In this document: one piece after another, positions 24,202 through 32,474 of the stretch | Position numbering within the stretch: the first letter of the stretch is position 1 | How the letters are laid out: each line of letters begins with the position of its first letter | DNA from: an uncultured Acidobacteriota bacterium | GTDB taxonomy: Bacteria > Acidobacteriota > Terriglobia > Terriglobales > Acidobacteriaceae | NCBI GenBank assembly: GCA_903851035.1 | Contig: CAINND010000056.1 | Coordinates: 1 to 34,165 of the forward strand | DNA length: 34,165 nt | Direction: 5' to 3' | Made by a program: the position numbers and the translations under genes | Notes under the pieces: generated by a model | What the model was told of the DNA's origin: nothing | Database searches by the model: none | The model's input: only the letters and a program-made list of their open reading frames with translations

Positions 24202-24897
24202 TCAGGCTGAATGGGCATAGAGTGCGTGCATGTTCTGGCGCAGCATCTCCTCCACCAGCAGGCGTTCGGCCTCGCCAATGGACTTCCACTGCATGGTGCG
24301 CAGCAGGCTGGCGCGATTGGTGCGGGTAAACAGCACCATGGAAATCGTCGTCAGGAACTGCAGCTTTGTCTCCGGGGCATCCGCCGCGCGTCCGGTCAGC
24401 CGGCTTACGAACTCGGCGCCGATATCCAGGATGCTGGTAAAGTGGGCATGCAGAATGTCAAAGGCCTGGGTCGGCTGCGACTGCTCGCGCAGGATAAACT
24501 GTCCCCAGCAGTCGGGCGCGTCGGTGCCCAGCATCACGTGGGCAAAGTCCACCATGAACTCAACGAACAGCTCCAGCGTCTGATGACGGTTCAGTCCGGG
24601 CTTGGAGAGTCCCTGCCGGGCGCGATCGCACGCCGGCTGAAAGCGTCCCGTCACCTCCGCGCCAATATGCTCGGCGGCGGCGTGGTACAGGCCCTGCTTG
24701 CTGCCAAAGTAGTAGGGAATGGAGACCAGGTTGGCCTGGGCGCGCTCCACAATGGTGCGCGTGCTGGCCGCTTCATAGCCCAGGTCGCTAAAGACCTCTA
24801 CGGCCACCTCGATCAGGCGCTGGCGGGTGCGTTCGCTGCGGTCCTGGCAGGCCGAGCGTCCAAATGGCGACTTGCTGCGGGTTAGTAGTTTCGTCAT
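24202..24897 (-). CDS. TetR-family repressor, CecR-like
   Basis: 231 aa from ATG 24897 (an in-frame GTG at 24906 is possible). The N-terminal HTH domain spans about 20-70: RQRLIEVAVEVFSDLGYEAA, TRTIVERAQANLVSIPYYFG and SKQGLYHAAAEHI. The SIPYYFG recognition helix and the C-terminal domain (FMVDFAHVMLGTDAPDCWGQ) resemble CecR/YbiH regulators, which control efflux genes. It is divergent from the tolC-emrA-emrB-like operon with a 93-base shared region, the usual layout for a local repressor. It also precedes hpnH on the same strand, so it may be co-transcribed with the hopanoid gene. Confidence 0.9.
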   Translation of the reverse strand: MTKLLTRSKSPFGRSACQDRSERTRQRLIEVAVEVFSDLGYEAASTRTIVERAQANLVSIPYYFGSKQGLYHAAAEHIGAEVTGRFQPACDRARQGLSKPGLNRHQTLELFVEFMVDFAHVMLGTDAPDCWGQFILREQSQPTQAFDILHAHFTSILDIGAEFVSRLTGRAADAPETKLQFLTTISMVLFTRTNRASLLRTMQWKSIGEAERLLVEEMLRQNMHALYAHSA

Positions 24898-24911
24898 CTC
24901 GTTCACTTTTG

Positions 24912-24964
24912 TTTACACAGTTTGGTTGACAAATAAATCAAGCGTATGATTTCGTAGATATACT
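24912..24964. promoter_or_regulatory. Divergent promoter/operator between tetR and the efflux operon
   Basis: AT-rich island in GC-rich surroundings. TTGACA (24926-24931) lies 13 bases before TATGAT (24945-24950), shorter than the usual spacing. The imperfect dyad TTGACAAATAAATCAA (24926-24941) overlaps the -35 and is a plausible TetR operator. On the minus strand TTGATT (24940-24935) is followed about 18 bases later by TGTAAA. Confidence 0.45.
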
Positions 24965-24990
24965 AATTGAAGTCCGGTGGAGATTCAATC

Positions 24991-26466
24991 ATGCAGCTTC
25001 GACATTTTCTTGGCCTGGCGCTCGGCATTCTGATGGTAGCGCCGGTCAGCGCACAGCAACTTGCCGGTCCGGCCAGCGCCATTCAGGTGCCTCAGTCGCT
25101 GGACCAGCTCCTGGCGTCAGGCCAGCAGAGTCCTTTTTCCGGCAGCGTGCCGAATGGCGATATCAAGCCCGGGGTGCTGGAACTGAGTGTGGATGATGCG
25201 CTTTCGCGCGGCCTCAAGTACAACCTGGGCATCGTGCTCAGCGGCCAAACCACGGCCACGGCCCGCGCCGACCGCCTCAAGGACCTCAGCAACATCCTGC
25301 CGCATCTGGATGGCAGCCTGCGCGAGGCGGCCGTCAAGGCCAACCTGCAGGCCGAGGGCTTCAACTTCTCGATTCCCGGCATCAAGATTGGCCCCGGCAT
25401 CAACTTCACCAACGCCGATGCCCGCATCAGCCTGACTGAAAACCTCTTCGACCTGCACGCCATTCAGAATCTGCGTGCCGGTAACAGCAAGGTCAAGGCC
25501 GCCGAGTTCACCTTCCGCAGCGCCCGGGAGACGGTGACCCTGGCGGTTGCCGCCAGCTACCTGCTGGTCATCAGCGCGGAGAGCCAGGTCGAGGCCGCCG
25601 AAGCCGAGCTCAAGACGGCCGAGGCCCTGCAAACCCTGGCCGATGACCGCGAGAAGGCCGGCCTGACGCCCAACGTGGACACCCTGCGCGCGCGCGTTGA
25701 ATACCAGGTGCGCCGCCAGAATCTGATTGAGGCCAACAATAATCTATCCAAGCAGCGCATCACCCTGCTGCGCGTCCTCGGTCTGCCCGTGCATCAGCAG
25801 ATTAAGCTGGTCACCCGCGCCGCCTACAAGCCCTTGCCCAGCATCGGGGAAGAGGAGGCGTTGAAGATGGCCCTGGCTTCGCGTCCGGACTACCTCGCGC
25901 TGGAGCAGCAGGTGAAGGCCGCCGAGCTGATGAAGAAGTCGGCGCAGGCCGAGCGCATTCCCGCACTTGGCGTCAGCGGAGACTACGGTGCCATCGGCAC
26001 GCATCCCGGCAACGCCTTTGCAACCTGGACGGTGGGAGCCGGACTGCGCATCCCCATCTTTGAGGGCGGCAAGACCGAGGGCAACATTCGCGAGGCCGAT
26101 GCCAAGCTCAAGCAGGTGCGCGCACAGCACGACGATATGCGCGGCCGCATTGAGCAGGACGTGGCCAACGCCATGCTGGACGTGAACGCCGCCGCCGAGC
26201 AGGTCGAGGTGGCCAAGACCACTCTCGAGCTGGCCGAGCAGACTCTGACCGAGTCGAAGGATCGCTTTGCCAACGGCGTTACCAATAACATCGAGGTCAT
26301 CCAGGCGCAGGAGGCCATGGCCAACGCGCATCAGCAATACATTGGCAGCCTGTATGCGCACAACATTGCCAAGGTGCTGCTGGCGCGTGCCCTGGGCACC
26401 GCGGAGCAGACCCTGCGCACCGTGCTGGGTGAGGACACGACGCCGGTTGCGGCGCCGGTCCGTTAA
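24991..26466 (+). CDS. TolC-family outer-membrane efflux protein
   Basis: A 491-aa outer-membrane channel of a tripartite pump. ATG 24991 is chosen because it follows GGTGGAG and gives a signal peptide (MQLRHFLGLALGILMVAPVSA); the frame could start at TTG 24967 without SD. Two OEP repeats follow, each with long Ala/Glu-rich helices: the first at about 60-260 (ETVTLAVAASYLLVISAESQ), the second at about 285-470 (VGAGLRIPIFEGGKTEGNIR). No lipobox cysteine. First gene of the operon with emrA-like and emrB-like genes; 57-base gap to the next start. Confidence 0.92.
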   Translation: MQLRHFLGLALGILMVAPVSAQQLAGPASAIQVPQSLDQLLASGQQSPFSGSVPNGDIKPGVLELSVDDALSRGLKYNLGIVLSGQTTATARADRLKDLSNILPHLDGSLREAAVKANLQAEGFNFSIPGIKIGPGINFTNADARISLTENLFDLHAIQNLRAGNSKVKAAEFTFRSARETVTLAVAASYLLVISAESQVEAAEAELKTAEALQTLADDREKAGLTPNVDTLRARVEYQVRRQNLIEANNNLSKQRITLLRVLGLPVHQQIKLVTRAAYKPLPSIGEEEALKMALASRPDYLALEQQVKAAELMKKSAQAERIPALGVSGDYGAIGTHPGNAFATWTVGAGLRIPIFEGGKTEGNIREADAKLKQVRAQHDDMRGRIEQDVANAMLDVNAAAEQVEVAKTTLELAEQTLTESKDRFANGVTNNIEVIQAQEAMANAHQQYIGSLYAHNIAKVLLARALGTAEQTLRTVLGEDTTPVAAPVR

Positions 26467-26523
26467 TTTTTTCGGGGATGGCGGCGCCCTCGCGGCGTCC
26501 AATGAACTTTGGAGAGAACTGGA

Positions 26524-27762
26524 ATGGCGAACGAAGAACAGAACACTCCGGCCACGGCCGGGCAGACGAAACCCGGGCTTTTTGAACGCAATCCCGGACT
26601 GCGTACCTTGCTGCGCGTGGTGGTGGTGTTTGCCATCATCGGCGCGGTTGCCTACTGGTGGTATGGCCGCAGCTTTGAGGAGACCGATGACGCGCAGGTG
26701 GACGGACACATCTATCCCGTCAGCGCCCGCATCAGCGGCCACATCGTCAAGGTCAACGTGGAGGACGGCCAGAGTGTGAAGGCCGGCACCGTGCTCGCCG
26801 AAATTGACGACACCGACTACAAGGTGGCCGTAGAGCGTGCCCGAGCCGACTTCATGGACGCCTCCGCCTCGGCCGAAGCCGCGGGCTTCAGCGTGCCCAT
26901 CTCGCAGGTGGGTTCCAACAGCATGATCCACAGCGCGCAGAGCGACGTCATCAGCGCCGAGGCCGGCATCTCGTCGGCCAACAAGCAGGTGGACGAAGCA
27001 CAGGCACGCCTGGTGCAGGCCAAGGCCAACGCACAGACGGCTAACGCCGATCTGGCGCGCTACGCCCAGTTGGTTGCCAAGAAGGAAATCTCGCAGCAGC
27101 AATACGACCAGGCCAACGCCGCGGCCATCAGCGCCAACGCCCAGGTCACCGCCGTTGAGGCCTCTCTGCGCTCCGCGCAGGAAGTGGTCAAGCAGGCCAA
27201 GGCGCGGCTCGGCCAGGCGCAGGCCTCGCTGGCCAACGCGCAGATCAGTCCCAAGCAGGTCGCTTTGACGCAGGCTCGCGCCCGCGCCGGAGAGGCGGCG
27301 GCCGCCAAGGCCAAGGCTGCGCTCGAACAGGCCGAACTCAACCTGGGCTACACCAAGATTGTCGCGCCCGTTGATGGCGTGGTGGGCAACCGCAACGCCC
27401 AGGCGGGTGTAAATGTGCAGGCCGGCCAGGAGCTGCTCTCGATTGTGCCCACCAGCAACATCTGGGTCACCGCCAACTTCAAGGAGACGCAGTTGGAGTT
27501 TATGCGTCCCGGCCAGTCGGTCTCCATCAAGGTGGATGCACTCGGCGGCGCCAAGTTCCATGGCAAGGTCACTGCCATCGGCGGAGCCACCGGCGCGCGT
27601 TACAGCCTTCTGCCGCCGGAAAACGCCACCGGCAACTACGTCAAGGTGGTGCAGCGCGTGCCCGTGCGCATTGATTTCGATGATGCCGGCAAGCAGGGCT
27701 TCAATCAGGATGGCCGTCTGCGCCCCGGCCTCAGCGTGGTGCCCGAGGTACGCGTTCGATGA
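26524..27762 (+). CDS. HlyD/EmrA-family membrane fusion protein
   Basis: 412 aa. A short cytoplasmic N-terminus, one transmembrane helix at about 31-48 (VVVVFAIIGAVAYWWYG), then a periplasmic adaptor: lipoyl half VSARISGHIVKVNVEDGQSV, a long Ala/Gln-rich coiled coil at about 95-265 and the second lipoyl half LGYTKIVAPVDGVVGNRNAQ, followed by the beta-barrel (VTANFKETQLEFMRPGQSVS). ATG 26524 has GGAGAG 7 bases upstream; an in-frame start at 26509 would precede that SD. The stop overlaps the next start (ATGA). It bridges the MFS pump and the TolC-like channel. Confidence 0.94.
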   Translation: MANEEQNTPATAGQTKPGLFERNPGLRTLLRVVVVFAIIGAVAYWWYGRSFEETDDAQVDGHIYPVSARISGHIVKVNVEDGQSVKAGTVLAEIDDTDYKVAVERARADFMDASASAEAAGFSVPISQVGSNSMIHSAQSDVISAEAGISSANKQVDEAQARLVQAKANAQTANADLARYAQLVAKKEISQQQYDQANAAAISANAQVTAVEASLRSAQEVVKQAKARLGQAQASLANAQISPKQVALTQARARAGEAAAAKAKAALEQAELNLGYTKIVAPVDGVVGNRNAQAGVNVQAGQELLSIVPTSNIWVTANFKETQLEFMRPGQSVSIKVDALGGAKFHGKVTAIGGATGARYSLLPPENATGNYVKVVQRVPVRIDFDDAGKQGFNQDGRLRPGLSVVPEVRVR

Positions 27763-29339
27763 GTGAACCCGCCGTCGGGAAGGGACCCTGGCGACCGAGT
27801 CATAATCCGTGGGCCGTCGCCATGACGGTGACCATGGCAACGTTCATGGAGGTGCTGGACACCTCCATCGCCAACGTCGCGCTGCCGCACATTGCCGGTT
27901 CGCTCTCCGCCGGGCAGGATGAGTCCACCTGGGTGTTGACCAGCTATCTGGTCAGCAACGCCATCGTGCTGCCCATCTCTGCCTGGATGAGCGACCGCTT
28001 TGGCCGCAAGCGCTTCTACATGACCTGCGTCCTGCTCTTTACGCTCAGCTCGCTGCTCTGCGGGTTGAGCACTTCGCTTGGCATGCTGATCTTCTTCCGC
28101 ATCCTGCAAGGCGCGGGCGGCGGAGGCCTCGGCCCCAGCGAGCAGGCCATTCTGGCCGACACCTTCCTGCCGCATCAACGCGGCATGGGCTTTGCCATGT
28201 ATGGCATGGCCGTGGTGCTGGCTCCGGCCATTGGCCCCACCCTCGGCGGCTGGATTACCGATAACTACAACTGGCACTGGATATTCTTCATCAACGTGCC
28301 GGTGGGCATATTGTCCCTGTATCTCACCGAGCGGCTGGTGGAGGATCCACCCTGGATTGGCGATGCCCAGGAGCGCGCCAAGCACGAGCCCGTCGATTAC
28401 ACCGGCCTGGCGCTGATTGCCGTCGGCCTGGGTACGCTTCAGGTCATTCTCGACAAGGGCGAGCGCGAGGACTGGTTCAGCTCGCACTTCATCCAGATAT
28501 TCACCGTCATCTGCGTGGTTGCACTGGTGTCGTTCATCCTGTGGGAGTGGCACGAGAAGCATCCCATTCTCGATCTGCGCATGTTGCGACATCGAAATCT
28601 ATCGGTCAGCAACATCCTGATGTTCGTGCTCGGCTTCGTGCTCTACGGCTCCACGGTCATGATTCCGCAGTTCCTGCAGACCGTGATGGGGTATACGGCA
28701 AAGCTGGCGGGCATGGCGCTCTCTCCGGGCGGGCTGGTGGTCATGGCCCTGATGCCGCTGGTGGGCACTCTTGTGGGCAAGGTGGATGCGCGCAAGATGA
28801 TCGCCTTTGGCTTCATCACGCTCGGACTCAGCATGTTCCACATGATGGGCATGTATCCCGGCATCGACTTCCACACCGCCATGATGTATCGCATCTACCA
28901 GTCCATCGGCATGGCCTTCCTCTTCGTGCCCATCAACACCATCTGTTACTCCGGTGTGCCGCAGGAGGACAACAACCAGGTCAGCTCCATGATTAACCTG
29001 ATGCGCAATCTTGGTGGCAGCTTCGGCATCTCGTTTGTGACGACGATTCTTTCGCGCCGCATGCAGACGCACAGCTCGTACCTCATCGCGCACACCTCCG
29101 CCGCCAATGTTCCCATGCAGAAGATGCTGCACGGCATGACCGGATACTTCACCATTCACGGCGGCGGCACGGCCGGGCTCATGCAGGCCTATGGCAGCAT
29201 CTACGCCACCGTGATGCGTGAGGCGGCGGTGCTGGCGTATCGCGACACCAACTTCATCATGGGTGTTGTCACGCTCTCGGCTTTGCCTCTGCTGCTGCTC
29301 ACGCGCAAGCCCAAGCCGGGCATCCACATGGGGCACTAA
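27759..29339 (+). CDS. EmrB/QacA-type MFS drug exporter (DHA2, 14 TM)
   Basis: A 526-aa proton-driven exporter. Helix 1 has TMATFMEVLDTSIANVALPH with the DHA2 motif D1 (LDxTIVNVALP-like). Motif A is SDRFGRKRFYM in loop 2-3, and motif C is APAIGPTLGGWI in helix 5, typical of antiporter exporters. Hydrophobicity suggests 14 helices. It starts four bases inside the emrA-like gene and is the last gene of the operon. Together the three genes span both membranes; the substrate is unknown, but EmrAB-TolC systems export hydrophobic toxic compounds. Confidence 0.94.
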   Translation: MSEPAVGKGPWRPSHNPWAVAMTVTMATFMEVLDTSIANVALPHIAGSLSAGQDESTWVLTSYLVSNAIVLPISAWMSDRFGRKRFYMTCVLLFTLSSLLCGLSTSLGMLIFFRILQGAGGGGLGPSEQAILADTFLPHQRGMGFAMYGMAVVLAPAIGPTLGGWITDNYNWHWIFFINVPVGILSLYLTERLVEDPPWIGDAQERAKHEPVDYTGLALIAVGLGTLQVILDKGEREDWFSSHFIQIFTVICVVALVSFILWEWHEKHPILDLRMLRHRNLSVSNILMFVLGFVLYGSTVMIPQFLQTVMGYTAKLAGMALSPGGLVVMALMPLVGTLVGKVDARKMIAFGFITLGLSMFHMMGMYPGIDFHTAMMYRIYQSIGMAFLFVPINTICYSGVPQEDNNQVSSMINLMRNLGGSFGISFVTTILSRRMQTHSSYLIAHTSAANVPMQKMLHGMTGYFTIHGGGTAGLMQAYGSIYATVMREAAVLAYRDTNFIMGVVTLSALPLLLLTRKPKPGIHMGH

Positions 29340-29359
29340 GCGCGGTGAATAAAACCTGC

Positions 29360-29386
29360 GGGGCACGGTCCGCCGTGCCCCACTTT
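29360..29386 (+). terminator. Terminator of the efflux operon
   Basis: GGGGCACGG (29360-29368), loop TCCG, CCGTGCCCC (29373-29381): a perfect 9-bp stem followed by ACTTTC. The U-tract is short. Confidence 0.75.
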
Positions 29387-29641
29387 CATGCCATCTATTT
29401 GTGCGTTTATCTGCCTGCGGGCTGTAACCCGCGGCGCATGGATTGCGTCCAAAACTCGAATAAGCTCAAGCGCTTAGGCCATGGTTTGTTAAGAAGTGTT
29501 GCCATCGCGGCAGTTATCCGGCCTGCTCTGTGATGTTTTGTGAACTCTGGAAGAATTCTCCCACTTTCGGGAACTTTTCCCGCGTCCAAAGGCTATTCAC
29601 AGGGTTAGAGCTATTGTGACCATCAAGTCTGGGGGTAAAGC
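29387..29641. promoter_or_regulatory. Non-coding region upstream of the AraC gene with two adjacent dyads
   Basis: No gene is seen. GGAAGAATTCTCCC (29549-29562) is palindromic at 12 of 14 positions. GGGAACTTTTCCC (29569-29581) is a perfect 5-bp dyad around CTT. Their centres are about two helical turns apart and about 70-90 bases before the start codon. TCACA and TGTGA (about 29595-29617) flank the likely promoter but in the inverse of CRP order. Confidence 0.4.
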
Positions 29642-30595
29642 ATGTTGAATGGAATTGAGATGGAAGCGAACCGCATGAGCGAGTTAAACATGATCTGCGT
29701 GGAAGATCAGTCCGCGCCGAACAAGCTGGCGGATCAGACCATGGTGGGCAAGAATCTATTTGCCTGCGGTCTGCTCAAGCCCGGCACGCAGCCCTTCATC
29801 AGTCCGCTTTCGTTGCGCTTTGCCCTGCAGGATCATTACAAGATCTGCACCGAGCGCGGCCACTACAACATCACGCCCACCACCTTTGTCGTCCTCAACG
29901 AGGGGCAGAAGGGTGAGATCGTCGTTGATCCCGGCACCTCTCCGCGCGCCGCCACCATTGTCTTCGAGCACAAATATATTTCCGACGTGGCGCGCAGCTT
30001 CCAGTCGCCGCTCACCGCCGCCCTGGAACTCGATCACGACGGCGTCGTGATGCGCTTCCCGGAGTGCGTTCAGCACGAGTCGGCCTTTGAGATCGGCTCC
30101 AAGCTGCGTGCACTCTCCGCCGCCTGCCTCCGCGGAGACAGCCCGGAGAACATTGCCGACCGCTTCCGCGCCGTTGCCGAATGCGCCGTGCTGGTCTATG
30201 GCGCCAGCAGCCGCCAGATCGATTCCATTGACAGCGTGCGTCCCGGCACCCGCGCCGAACTCTATCGCCGCATCCAGCGCGCTTACATCTACATTCAGGA
30301 TAGCTACACCGAGGAGCTCTGCCTGGAAAAGATCGCCCGCGTCGCCTGCATGTCGCCGCACCACTTCCATCGCGTCTTCAGCCAGGTTTATGGCATTACG
30401 CCCTTGCGCGCACTGGCCGACCGCCGCATGCAGATGGCGCATCGTCTGCTGGAGACCACCGATACGCCGGTCTCCGCCATCTGCCGCGCCGTCGGATACC
30501 ACAGCGCGCCCACGTTCTCCAATTTATTCCGCGCCAAGTTCGGCCTGCCGCCCTCGCTCCTGCAGCAGCGCAGCCGACGGGTGCGCATGCAGTAG
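29642..30595 (+). CDS. AraC-family transcriptional regulator
   Basis: 317 aa. The C-terminal ~100 residues are a double HTH: LCLEKIARVACMSPHHFHRV (first HTH) and VSAICRAVGYHSAPTFSNLF (second, with the conserved GY.S...F..F.. pattern), preceded by RRIQRAYIYIQDSY. The N-terminal ~190 residues include a cupin-like sensor stretch (ALQDHYKICTERGHYNITPT, FVVLNEGQKGEIVVDPG) that would bind an unknown ligand. The start at 29642 has GGGGGTAAAG upstream; in-frame ATGs at 29660 and 29675 are possible. It is isolated, with terminators on both sides, so its targets are probably elsewhere or its own promoter. Confidence 0.9.
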   Translation: MLNGIEMEANRMSELNMICVEDQSAPNKLADQTMVGKNLFACGLLKPGTQPFISPLSLRFALQDHYKICTERGHYNITPTTFVVLNEGQKGEIVVDPGTSPRAATIVFEHKYISDVARSFQSPLTAALELDHDGVVMRFPECVQHESAFEIGSKLRALSAACLRGDSPENIADRFRAVAECAVLVYGASSRQIDSIDSVRPGTRAELYRRIQRAYIYIQDSYTEELCLEKIARVACMSPHHFHRVFSQVYGITPLRALADRRMQMAHRLLETTDTPVSAICRAVGYHSAPTFSNLFRAKFGLPPSLLQQRSRRVRMQ

Positions 30596-30643
30596 GCATC
30601 AAAGTCAGGGATTCTCAAAAATGTGTTAGCTCCGTTTGACGTT

Positions 30644-30670
30644 GGCCGGCAGAGATGCCGGCCGTTTTTT
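30644..30670 (+). terminator. Terminator of the AraC gene
   Basis: GGCCGGCA (30644-30651), loop GAGA, TGCCGGCC (30656-30663), then GTTTTTTG. The GNRA-type loop adds stability. Confidence 0.92.
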
Positions 30671-30682
30671 GTCTGCGGCAAT

Positions 30683-31141
30683 CTACTCGCCGCCATCCCA
30701 CACAAAGCGGTACGCACCGTCTTTCTGTTTGTGCCACACCGTCACGTAGTGGCCCCGGCTCACCTCGTCGTTGCCGCTTGCGTTCAGTATGTGGCGTTCG
30801 TATTCGCCCGTAGTGACCACGTATCCGGCATAGACGGCGCCTCCCGTGGGATGCCATAGCAGGCGGAATCCCTTTTGCGCGTAAACCTTCTCAAAGGCCT
30901 GCCGCAGTTGCTGGCGTCCCACAATGTTGGGCAGTGCCACATCCTCGGCAGCGGCGTTGGCCCAGGCCTCAGCGCCGCTCTTCTGCGCCGCGTCACTGAA
31001 GGTGCAATCCGCTGTGGCCGCGGCGCGCACGGGCTCTTCCCACGCCGGATCAATATATGAGGTGCATGTGCGGGGCGGTTGCGCGGTGTTGAGTGCCATC
31101 GGCATCAGCGATGCCAGGGCCAAAGTGAGGGCAAGGTGCAT
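30683..31141 (-). CDS. Exported SnoaL/DUF4440-like (NTF2-fold) protein
   Basis: 152 aa from ATG 31141, which has GGGAGG five bases upstream and opens a signal peptide (MHLALTLALASLMPMALNTA). The mature part has the NTF2-like pattern of DUF4440 proteins: an N-terminal helix with AAEDVALPNIVGRQQLRQAF, then strands ending in SRGHYVTVWHKQKDGAYRFV and DGGE. Members act as enzymes or ligand-binding domains; no catalytic residues can be assigned. A longer frame to 31168 lacks the SD. Convergent with the AraC gene across a strong terminator. Confidence 0.8.
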   Translation of the reverse strand: MHLALTLALASLMPMALNTAQPPRTCTSYIDPAWEEPVRAAATADCTFSDAAQKSGAEAWANAAAEDVALPNIVGRQQLRQAFEKVYAQKGFRLLWHPTGGAVYAGYVVTTGEYERHILNASGNDEVSRGHYVTVWHKQKDGAYRFVWDGGE

Positions 31142-31271
31142 GAGGTCCTCCCTGGCAAAAGAATCCACGGAATCTGCCGCCAGTGCAAGTTATGTTGCGC
31201 CGCCATTTCAGATTTCCCTCCGGCCTGCCGATAACCAAAAGGAAGGCGATTGGCTTTCTTTGGATAGACTT

Positions 31272-31694
31272 ATGAATCAGATGCAGCCCAAACCGGAGAC
31301 CCTTTGCCAGGGCAGCGATGCGCTGGAGAACATCACCCTTGATGGCGGCCATGTGCTCACCTACGCCGGCGGTGACGCCGCGCAGCTCGTCCTGCTATGC
31401 GCCAACTTTTTATCGGAGCTTCCCATCCACATGGAGCGGCTTACCGACTCCATTCGTCAGCGCGAGCACATCAGTGCCGCCGGCAACGCGCAGCGTCTCG
31501 GCAGCAGTCTGCTCGTCTTTGGCAGTGAGGTCATCACCTGCACCCTGGCCGCCCTGGAGACCAGTCTGCGCTGTGGCCGCCGGCGACAGGCCATGATCGA
31601 GTGGCGGCGTTTGCAGCGCCAGCTCGATTGCCTTGTGCCCCAGGTGCAGCGCCTCATGCTGGAGGTAGCCACGCCGCGCTGCCGCATTCAGTAG
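31272..31694 (+). CDS. Hpt-domain-like protein with the phospho-histidine replaced by Gln
   Basis: 140 aa. The layout follows histidine phosphotransfer (Hpt) domains. Gly-Gly-Asp then FLSELPIHMERLTDSI (residues 46-61) matches the first helices. NAQRLGSSLLVFGSEV (72-87) aligns with the AHxLKGSAxxxGA helix, followed by LAALETSL (92-99) and a last helix. In that alignment the phospho-His is Gln74 and the following Lys is Gly77, so phosphotransfer should be impossible. No kinase or receiver gene is adjacent. The start ATG 31272 has a weak SD; ATG 31281 is possible. Fold assignment is by pattern only. Confidence 0.6.
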   Translation: MNQMQPKPETLCQGSDALENITLDGGHVLTYAGGDAAQLVLLCANFLSELPIHMERLTDSIRQREHISAAGNAQRLGSSLLVFGSEVITCTLAALETSLRCGRRRQAMIEWRRLQRQLDCLVPQVQRLMLEVATPRCRIQ

Positions 31695-31727
31695 CGCCCG
31701 CGGGTAGGAATATTTGTGACGCGCAAG

Positions 31728-31768
31728 AAACCGCGTTCCGGGTCAACCAGCCCGGGCGCGGTTTTCTC
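31728..31768 (+). terminator. Terminator of the Hpt-like gene
   Basis: AAACCGCG (31728-31735) pairs with CGCGGTTT (31757-31764); an inner CCGGG/CCCGG stem can also form. It ends in TTTTCTC. Confidence 0.85.
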
Positions 31769-31798
31769 ATGATTGTTGAATTTTTCTTGTTTCAGCTT

Positions 31799-31970
31799 GA
31801 TGGCAAAGTTGAATAAATTGAAATGTCATTGCGACCGAAGCGCCGTAGGCGCGTAGTGGAGTGACCTTTTGTTTTGCTTTCCCCCGGAAACAAAAGGTGG
31901 TTCGACTCCGCGCCCAAACAGCGGGCGCTGCGCTCACCATGACATTTCGTAAGTTTCAAATGCCTCAAGG
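31799..31970. repeat. Structured intergenic repeat, copy 2
   Basis: Second copy of the 14181-14350 element in the same orientation. The inverted-repeat ends are GAAATGTCAT (31820-31829) and ATGACATTTC (31939-31948). The central stem ACCTTTTGTTT (31864-31874) pairs perfectly with AAACAAAAGGT (31888-31898), enclosed by GGAGT/ACTCC (31858-31862 with 31905-31909). The third hairpin is GCGCCC/GGGCGC (31910-31915 with 31923-31928). Differences from copy 1 fall in the three loops, apart from one G-U to A-U change in the central stem. No gene lies in 31695-31993. Confidence 0.9.
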
Positions 31971-31993
31971 TCGGTCAGCAGTCTGTTATTTCC

Positions 31994-32425
31994 TTATTTA
32001 TTCTCCCGCAGCCGTATGTACTTAATCTCTGCCGTGGCACAGAGTGTGCCTGTCACGTCGTGTACATCCACATGGCACAGGATCAATCTGCGCTCGGTGC
32101 CCGACACGGTGGCCGTGGCGCGGGCGTCGGTGCGGCAGGGCGACATAAAGCGGATCGTCATCTCCACCGTCGCCGTTCCTGCCTCGGCTCCGGTTACGGT
32201 CAGCGCCGCGGTGCCCGCCGTGGAGTCCGCCAGCGTCGCCAGCAGTCCGCCGTGGAAACATTCGAAGATGCCGTCCAGCGAGCGGTCGTAGGGCGCGATG
32301 ATCACCGCCCGGCCCGGCGCCAGCTCTTCCAACCGGTAGCCAAAGGTCACAACCGAGGGGATGGCCATCACCCGGCGGCGAATCTCATCCGGTGAAAATT
32401 CCTTGCCTGCTGCTTCGCTCGTCAC
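31994..32425 (-). CDS. PaaI-family hotdog thioesterase
   Basis: A 143-aa single hotdog-fold domain. The active-site pattern is His58-Gly-Gly (FECFHGGLLATLADSTAG) with Asp67 in the long central helix, as in PaaI/YbdB thioesterases that hydrolyse acyl- or aryl-CoA. VEMTIRFMSPCR is the conserved mid-strand. The start is GTG 32425 with AAGGA upstream. It is divergent from the EVE-domain gene with 49 bases between. Substrate is unknown; there is no phenylacetate cluster nearby. Confidence 0.9.
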   Translation of the reverse strand: MTSEAAGKEFSPDEIRRRVMAIPSVVTFGYRLEELAPGRAVIIAPYDRSLDGIFECFHGGLLATLADSTAGTAALTVTGAEAGTATVEMTIRFMSPCRTDARATATVSGTERRLILCHVDVHDVTGTLCATAEIKYIRLRENK

Positions 32426-32457
32426 GGTCTGCGGAGTGTCCTTTTCCGGTCAATTTG

Positions 32458-32466
32458 TGCTAAAAC
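32458..32466 (+). promoter_or_regulatory. Extended -10 before the EVE gene
   Basis: TGCTAAAAC (32458-32466) with the ATG at 32475 eight bases later. No -35 is clear and no SD is present, so a leaderless or near-leaderless mRNA is suggested. Confidence 0.4.
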
Positions 32467-32474
32467 CATGGCCC

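Noticed and set aside
25744-27840. 698-aa minus-strand frame across the efflux genes
   Set aside because: Antisense to well-supported TolC, HlyD and MFS genes, with no domain of its own.
29593-29618. CRP-like site (TCACA and TGTGA) before the AraC gene
   Set aside because: The half-sites are in inverse order and 13 bases apart, unlike TGTGA-N6-TCACA.
30924-31271. N-terminal extension of the Hpt-like protein to position 30924
   Set aside because: It would overlap the SnoaL-like gene antisense, lacks an SD and adds sequence that looks like non-coding shadow.
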